A stretch of DNA of 10,530 nucleotides, taken from assembly GCA_023391075.1 (NCBI GenBank), contig JAEWBQ010000010.1:1-10530 (forward strand), written 5' to 3'. Positions 6,204 to 10,530 of this stretch are shown piece after piece. Numbering within the stretch: position 1 is the stretch's first letter; every line of letters begins with the position of its first letter. The position numbers and the translations under genes are program-made. The notes beneath the pieces were generated by a model, which saw only the letters and a program-made list of their open reading frames with translations, searched no databases and was not told the DNA's origin. This DNA is from Candidatus Parcubacteria bacterium. GTDB taxonomy: Bacteria; Patescibacteriota; Saccharimonadia; Saccharimonadales; Saccharimonadaceae.

Positions 6204-8597
6204 ATGAAGCATAAGTATCAACAGTCGAGGTTAAAGGGAGGGTTTGCCCTGCCGACGGTCTTGATTGCGTCGGTGATTATGCTTTCTATTCTTGTGACGG
6301 CAGTCTCATCGATCGGTTCGGCGTCGGCGGCGATCGATTCTCAGTACTATAATCAGCTAGCCCGCGAGGCTGCCGAATCCGGCATGGCACGGGCCAGTGA
6401 CTGTCTCAAGCAGACTCCGAACTACACCGCGCAGTGGTCTGACGCTTCCCCGCTCATGCCAAATACGAACTGTGACGGCTCGATCATCCCCGGCGCTAGC
6501 CAGTGGCTGGTTAACAATGGCAACACCCGCACGACGTTCCGCATTGGCACGCCGACAACCGGGTCGGCGAACACGATGCGTATTGCGGCTGGTGGCGTAG
6601 TCGATTTGGTCCGCGCATCGAACCAGAACACTGCCTGGCGCACCTATTCGCAGTCTCTCACCCAGGATAATCGCTACCGTGGTCAGCCAAAGATCGCCGG
6701 TGGTGCTGGCTGGCAAAGCAATGGGCATATCGCCGTGATTACGTCGGTAGACAACCAGTTGTATGGATTTGGTTCGAATTATGCCGGACAAGTCACGACG
6801 GAAAACTCACCGACCAACGTTCTCTATCCGGAGCAGTATCCGCTGCCGACAGGCGTGACGTCAGCGACCAAAGTCCGTACGTCAGGCCAGGGTGCATCGT
6901 GGCTATGTTTCCTCGGAAACAATAACCAGGTGTACTGTCGAGGCGAAGGGCTTGGTAATACCAATCCGTCAGATCCAAACGGCTACTGGAGCACGTGGAC
7001 GCAGTTCGCGCTTCCATCAGGCGTGACGGCGTCCGACTTTACGACGGATGGCTACGGCAAGGATGCGGTGTGTGTTCTTGGCAGTGACGGCCAGGTGTAC
7101 TGTGCTGGCGAAAACCAGAACGGAAGCCTTGGCAACGGCTCGGCGACTTATGGGATCGTGCAGCTAACCGCACCAACTAAATTCATCTTGCCTGCCGGTG
7201 TCAAGGCGAGCAAGGTTATCGTCGGGACGCACATCGTGTGTGCGATTACGACTGAAACGCCGTATAATCGCCTCTTCTGTGCTGGCTCGATTAATTACGG
7301 CCAGATCGGCCAGTCAACTACGGGGGCGTACGCAACCCCGGTGCAATGGCCTGTTCCTGGGTATCGTAATGTCAAGAGTGCCATCGTAAGTTACCACACG
7401 ATGAATGACGATCCCGTGCTGCACGTGCTCATGACAGACGGCACCATTTGGAGTACTGGTATATACAACTACGGCGATCTCGGCAATGGCCAGAACACCG
7501 GTTCAACCGGTACGTCACGGACACCGTCGATGTTTGATCCGACCGGCAACGGTGGTGCGTGGCAAACTGGCATCAGCTTCACTAACCCGCAGTCAGGCCG
7601 CTGTATTGACAACACGGGCGGTGCTAATTATATGAATAATGGCAACGTGATTGAGATTTATGACTGTAATGGCACCGGTAATCAGCGACTTGTCATGCAA
7701 TCAAACGGCAGCCTCGTCTTCACTGCCACCGGAAAATGTCTGGATGACCCATCAAATAGTACTAGCCCGGGCATTGGGCTGCAGCTCTACGATTGCAACG
7801 GTTCGGCTGCGCAGCAATTTACATTTTCAACTGACAGCAACGGCAAGAATATTATCAAGCACGTCTCGTCTGGCATGTGCGTCGACGTCAAGAGTGGCGG
7901 CACAACAAACGGCACCGTCGTAGATCTCTACACGTGTAACAATACCGGCTCCCAGATCTTTAACCGTACTGGCGTGCAAAACGGTTGGACGGACATGCTT
8001 GTGGGTGCTGATACGTTTTGCGCCTTCCGCAGCGACTCGTGGTCGGGTATGTGGTGTGCTGGTCAGAACAACTGGGGGCAGCTCATGAACTACTCGCAGC
8101 CGGGCTCGTTCTATAACTCCTGCCAGGGAACGAACTCGACCTATAGTGTGATGAATGTGAATCTGCCCAACGGCGTCAAGCCTGACCCGAGCAAGCTTTC
8201 CGACGAATGGCGTCAGCAGTTCCAGTCACTCCAGGTCATTGCGACTGACGGAAACGTGTACAGTACGGGTCGCGACCAGTACGGCAAGTTTGGCACAGGC
8301 GTGATTGGTGATACGAACAATGATTATGAGGTGTGTCAGACGTATAGCAGCCTGGCGAATATGCAGGCAAACCAGCCAGGGGGCGGTAGTGCGGTGTCAA
8401 TATCGTTCGCTCTTCCGAGCGGCGTGACGGCCCTTGATATGTCTACGCGTGACCAATTCACTACCTATGTGCTCGGTAGCGACCTCCGTGTATATGCGGC
8501 GGGACTCAATAGCAATGGTCAAATCGGTGACGGTACGACAACCAACCGCCTCACGCCGGTGATGGTCAAGCTGCCACGTGTCGGCACGAACTATTAA
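6204..8597 (+). CDS. Type IV pilin-like protein with RCC1 propeller and ricin B-type lectin domain (copy B)
   Basis: Encodes 797 residues and has the same plan as copy A, 80 bases downstream on the same strand. The leader ends in Gly13 before F-A-L-P-T and a hydrophobic segment to about 38. The first 170 residues align with copy A without gaps at roughly four fifths identity, whereas the propeller and lectin parts differ much more. RCC1-like repeats span about 172-445 and 591-797, ending K-L-P-R-V-G-T-N-Y exactly as copy A. The ricin-type part (about 456-590) keeps three C-[IL V]-D starts and Cys pairs (467/488, 512/531, 559/578). Its Q-x-W positions read Q-R-L (494-496), Q-Q-F and Q-I-F, so the first lobe has lost the aromatic residue that copy A keeps as Trp. 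This suggests diverged sugar preference. The stop overlaps that of the convergent gene. Likely surface adhesin or minor pilin; unproven. Confidence 0.88.
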   Translation: MKHKYQQSRLKGGFALPTVLIASVIMLSILVTAVSSIGSASAAIDSQYYNQLAREAAESGMARASDCLKQTPNYTAQWSDASPLMPNTNCDGSIIPGASQWLVNNGNTRTTFRIGTPTTGSANTMRIAAGGVVDLVRASNQNTAWRTYSQSLTQDNRYRGQPKIAGGAGWQSNGHIAVITSVDNQLYGFGSNYAGQVTTENSPTNVLYPEQYPLPTGVTSATKVRTSGQGASWLCFLGNNNQVYCRGEGLGNTNPSDPNGYWSTWTQFALPSGVTASDFTTDGYGKDAVCVLGSDGQVYCAGENQNGSLGNGSATYGIVQLTAPTKFILPAGVKASKVIVGTHIVCAITTETPYNRLFCAGSINYGQIGQSTTGAYATPVQWPVPGYRNVKSAIVSYHTMNDDPVLHVLMTDGTIWSTGIYNYGDLGNGQNTGSTGTSRTPSMFDPTGNGGAWQTGISFTNPQSGRCIDNTGGANYMNNGNVIEIYDCNGTGNQRLVMQSNGSLVFTATGKCLDDPSNSTSPGIGLQLYDCNGSAAQQFTFSTDSNGKNIIKHVSSGMCVDVKSGGTTNGTVVDLYTCNNTGSQIFNRTGVQNGWTDMLVGADTFCAFRSDSWSGMWCAGQNNWGQLMNYSQPGSFYNSCQGTNSTYSVMNVNLPNGVKPDPSKLSDEWRQQFQSLQVIATDGNVYSTGRDQYGKFGTGVIGDTNNDYEVCQTYSSLANMQANQPGGGSAVSISFALPSGVTALDMSTRDQFTTYVLGSDLRVYAAGLNSNGQIGDGTTTNRLTPVMVKLPRVGTNY
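6430..6472 (+). repeat. 43-base tract identical to 3962-4004
   Basis: Second copy of the exact tract shared by the two pilin-lectin genes, at the same codon positions. Silent sites are unchanged here but variable on both sides. Confidence 0.85.
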
Positions 8598-9397
8598 CCG
8601 ACGAGTGATGGACTGACAAGGCTGGCGGTGACGGCTTCAAGTGGCTTGCTGTGGTGCCAGAGCCAGTAACACGCTGCTGTCGCAGCGACGCTGCCGCGCC
8701 AGATTGCCATGGCATTGCCCCAGGGTGTGGTGGTGACTTCCCCACCGTGCGCGACGACCAGATGATCTTTGTGGAGGACGGTGATCGTTACCGGATAGGT
8801 TACGGTGAATTTATGCAGCGAATCCACGAGCTGAGCGAGCTGCATGCTGAAGGTGAGCATTTTAGGGTAATAGACCGACTGGAATAATTTCTGCAGCTGC
8901 GCGAATGAGACGATCAGTAACGTCTGCGGGCGGTCGACCAGGGCATGTGAACTATTTTTGACCAGGTCAACGGCGTCACGTGTCAGGATAATCGGACCGC
9001 TGTAGGTACGCAGGAAATCTTCGTAGAGAATTGCCGTTTCGCTATTGCGGCCAGCGTCGCCGATGCAGAGTACGCCCGTCGCCCAGTGACTGAGTGTACC
9101 GAGCTCGCCGCTGGCATCTTTGCTGAGGCCGCCGGAAGGGTTGCTCGGCGCAAAGATGGTATCGGTAATGACGGGCGGGATGGCCTTTTTGAGGATGTCA
9201 GGCAGCAGGACGCGCGCTTCGCCGATACCGGTCGATAGTGCCTGACTGTACGCTTCGGCGACGCCTGCAAAGCCGAGTTTGTTGCCACCCAGAATGCCGA
9301 GTCGGCCGGCGGCACTGCGCTGCTCAGGTTTGGCCCATTCGATATCCGGAAAGAGCGGTTTGGCCGGATTTTGGGTACGCCAGTATGAGGTGTCCAT
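8594..9397 (-). CDS. Ribokinase-fold protein resembling NAD(P)H-hydrate dehydratase (YjeF C-terminal type), possibly degenerate
   Basis: Encodes 267 residues. The N-terminal part has G-R-L-G-I-L-G-G-N-K-L-G-F-A-G-V-A (31-47), recalling the G-H-V-L-V-V-G-G-S-x-x-x-x-G-A-A glycine-rich start of YjeF-C/NnrD proteins. C-I-G-D-A-G-R-N (111-118) recalls their V-I-G-P-G-x-G-R, and L-T-R-D-A-V-D-L-V (138-146) recalls their D-A-D-A-L-x-L. NnrD repairs hydrated NAD(P)H using ADP or ATP. The C-terminal G-T-G-D motif with its catalytic Asp is not visible: the aligned segment reads W-R-G-S-V-A-A-T (233-240). The protein may therefore be inactive, altered or a distinct relative. No signal peptide or membrane anchor is evident. 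An AAGGGGAG ribosome binding site precedes the ATG. The TAA stop shares TTAA with the stop of copy B. Family assignment is by motif resemblance only. Confidence 0.6.
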   Translation of the reverse strand: MDTSYWRTQNPAKPLFPDIEWAKPEQRSAAGRLGILGGNKLGFAGVAEAYSQALSTGIGEARVLLPDILKKAIPPVITDTIFAPSNPSGGLSKDASGELGTLSHWATGVLCIGDAGRNSETAILYEDFLRTYSGPIILTRDAVDLVKNSSHALVDRPQTLLIVSFAQLQKLFQSVYYPKMLTFSMQLAQLVDSLHKFTVTYPVTITVLHKDHLVVAHGGEVTTTPWGNAMAIWRGSVAATAACYWLWHHSKPLEAVTASLVSPSLVG

Positions 9398-9455
9398 CGC
9401 TCCCCTTCTATGCCCGTGTTCTTAATTGTCGGTCGCAAGCTTTAATAATAGTATG

Positions 9456-9484
9456 ATTATACAATTATTCATATCTGTTAGCAA
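9456..9484 (-). promoter_or_regulatory. Promoter of the YjeF-C-like gene
   Basis: On the minus strand TTGCTA (9484-9479), a 17-base spacer and a perfect TATAAT (9461-9456) form a good sigma-70-type promoter. Transcription would begin near 9449, giving a leader of about 50 bases that ends with the AAGGGGAG ribosome binding site (about 9400-9407). Unlike the plus-strand neighbours this gene is not leaderless. Confidence 0.65.
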
Positions 9485-9519
9485 CTGACGGTATGCTGCT
9501 TATGGTGCGCCGACAAAGG

Positions 9520-9528
9520 TGCTATGAT
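9520..9528 (+). promoter_or_regulatory. Extended -10 promoter of the 75-residue protein, leaderless
   Basis: TGCTATGAT (TG-N-TATGAT) ends 6 bases before the ATG at 9535, so the transcript should begin at the start codon. No Shine-Dalgarno is present. An in-frame ATG further upstream (9493) would place the promoter inside the gene and is disfavoured. Confidence 0.6.
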
Positions 9529-9534
9529 GATGTT

Positions 9535-9762
9535 ATGAAAAAGCGGACAAAAGTCTTCGTGGCCATACTGGGGGTAGGTACCGTCATTGCGGCCTCACAG
9601 TGGTATAGTATTCAATTGGCAGAAGCGTATAAGCCTCCACGGGGTATTATGTCGTGTCTTGGGAGCGGCCGATTAGCAATAAACATCTATACGGGCGCGC
9701 TTTATAAATTCCCCGGTTGTGTGCCGCCCGGGTGGCATCCGCTAACCGATGGTGCGCAGTGA
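9535..9762 (+). CDS. Small exported or membrane-anchored hypothetical protein
   Basis: Encodes 75 residues beginning M-K-K-R-T-K-V. A basic start followed by a hydrophobic stretch (about residues 6-20) looks like a signal peptide or N-terminal anchor; a cleavage near A-A-S or A-E-A is possible. The mature part, about 45-50 residues, has two cysteines (in M-S-C-L-G-S-G and F-P-G-C-V-P-P-G-W) that could form one disulfide, and is rich in Gly and Pro. The start is fixed by the TGCTATGAT promoter 6 bases upstream and by the typical M-K-K-R signal start. It is divergent from the YjeF-C-like gene and converges on the exonuclease gene 48 bases away. I do not recognise a family. The stop is TGA, with a second in-frame TGA seven codons on. 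Confidence 0.6.
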   Translation: MKKRTKVFVAILGVGTVIAASQWYSIQLAEAYKPPRGIMSCLGSGRLAINIYTGALYKFPGCVPPGWHPLTDGAQ

Positions 9763-9810
9763 CGACAAAGAAATATACCCTGATTATCAAACGTCACCTT
9801 AGCAGTCTCG

Positions 9811-10530
9811 TTATGGTGTGAGGGTGATGCTTACCGGGCAGTGATCCGAACCCGTGACATCCGGGTGGATGTTGGCAGCGGTGATGCGGTCTTGAAGTGA
9901 TTTGGATGCCACGAAGTAATCGATGCGCCAGCCGACATTGCGGGCGCGGGCGTTGGCCCAGTGGGTCCACCAGGTATAGGCGTCCGTGATATCGGGGTGA
10001 AGCGTGCGGTAGGTGTCGATCATGCCGGCACTCAGGAAGTTGTCAAACCCCTTACGCTCCTCATGAGTAAAGCCGTGCTTGCCGACGTTTGCCTTCGGAT
10101 TTGCCAGGTCGATCTCGGCATGTGCAACGTTCAGGTCCCCGCAGAAGATGACGGGTTTGCTCGCTTCGAGCGTTTTGACGTGCTCCAGGAATGCTGGGTC
10201 CCACTGACTATCGCGCAGGCTAAGGCGCGATAGGTCGCCCTTGCTGTTCGGCGTGTAGACGGTCACGAGCCAGAAGTCGTCGAACTCGGCACTGATCACC
10301 CTGCCCTCTTTCGTCGGGTCGCCGTAGTCGTCGTCGACCAGATTGTATTTCTCGGCGATGCCATCAACGAAACCATTGATGACGCTCAGCGGCTTGATCT
10401 TGGTAAAGATCGCCGTGCCGCTGTAGCCAGCTTTGTCGGCGCTGTTCCAGTACTCCTCGTAGCCTGGCAGGTCGATCTCGGCTTGACCTTGCTTGGCCTT
10501 GGTTTCCTGAAGGCATACGATATCAGGCTG
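9811..10530 (-). CDS. xth: Exodeoxyribonuclease III / AP endonuclease, 5' end cut off
   Basis: The frame is open from the right edge to TAA (9813-9811), giving 239 residues. About 20-30 N-terminal residues are missing compared with the usual length of about 255-270. Signature motifs of the exonuclease III / endonuclease-exonuclease-phosphatase fold are all visible: D-I-V-C-L-Q-E-T-K near the start (metal-binding Glu), G-Y-S-G-T-A-I-F, F-C-G-D-L-N-V-A (catalytic Asp and Asn), G-F-T-x-E-E-R, Y-T-W-W, W-R-I-D-Y-F and the final G-S-D-H-C-P-V (catalytic Asp/His). The enzyme cuts DNA at abasic sites and removes 3' blocking groups in base excision repair, in the cytoplasm. The first Met within the window (codon ending near 10297) is internal and is not the start. 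The active site appears intact. Confidence 0.95.
   Translation of the reverse strand, partial: QPDIVCLQETKAKQGQAEIDLPGYEEYWNSADKAGYSGTAIFTKIKPLSVINGFVDGIAEKYNLVDDDYGDPTKEGRVISAEFDDFWLVTVYTPNSKGDLSRLSLRDSQWDPAFLEHVKTLEASKPVIFCGDLNVAHAEIDLANPKANVGKHGFTHEERKGFDNFLSAGMIDTYRTLHPDITDAYTWWTHWANARARNVGWRIDYFVASKSLQDRITAANIHPDVTGSDHCPVSITLTP

Noticed and set aside
6085..8594. C-terminal L-P-R-V-G in both pilin-lectins as a sortase sorting signal
   Set aside because: The motif is followed by only T-N-Y, with no hydrophobic segment or basic tail, and the Thr of LPxTG is absent. It is better read as the end of the last RCC1-like repeat.
9759..9797. GTGACG/CGTCAC inverted repeat after the 75-residue gene as a terminator
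   Set aside because: The loop would be 27 bases and no T-run follows.

Overview
The window most resembles the chromosome of a Candidatus Saccharibacteria (TM7, Patescibacteria/CPR) member. This rests on protein style, not a database match: a PEGA-domain membrane protein facing a membrane sortase with a long tyrosine-rich cytoplasmic N-terminus, a basic low-complexity protein of a type recurrent in that phylum, very large pilin-like proteins carrying RCC1 and ricin-type modules, and promoters placed almost on top of start codons. TAA, TAG and TGA all serve as stops, so there is no sign of TGA recoding as in Gracilibacteria or Absconditabacteria.

Layout. Bases 1-387 (minus strand) hold the N-terminal part of a basic Pro/Ala/Lys-rich protein, divergent from a PEGA-domain membrane-anchored protein (527-2005, plus). 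That gene converges on a sortase-family transpeptidase (2021-3244, minus). Between the sortase and a tRNA-Leu(CAA) gene (3382-3468, plus) lie three perfect short inverted repeats. Next come two head-to-tail paralogues (3736-6123 and 6204-8597, plus), each about 800 residues: a type IV pilin-like N-terminus, an RCC1-like beta-propeller, and a three-lobed ricin B-type lectin domain between propeller segments. The second paralogue shares a TTAA stop-codon overlap with a convergent ribokinase/YjeF-C-like gene (8594-9397, minus). A 75-residue secreted or anchored protein (9535-9762, plus) and a truncated exonuclease III gene (9811-10530, minus) close the window.

How the parts fit. Five of the eight proteins (PEGA protein, sortase, two pilin-lectins, small exported protein) look membrane-associated or surface-exposed, so this is largely a cell-surface region. 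The most interesting element is the tandem pair of pilin-RCC1-lectin proteins. Their plan suggests proteins inserted by the type IV pilus machinery that display a disulfide-rich sugar-binding head, which would suit an epibiont that must grip a host cell. That role is inference. Several genes (3736, 6204, 9535, and less closely 527) have a -10 element, often TGCTATNNT, a few bases upstream of ATG and no Shine-Dalgarno, implying leaderless or near-leaderless mRNAs. The sortase, YjeF-C-like and left-edge genes have normal leaders with ribosome binding sites.
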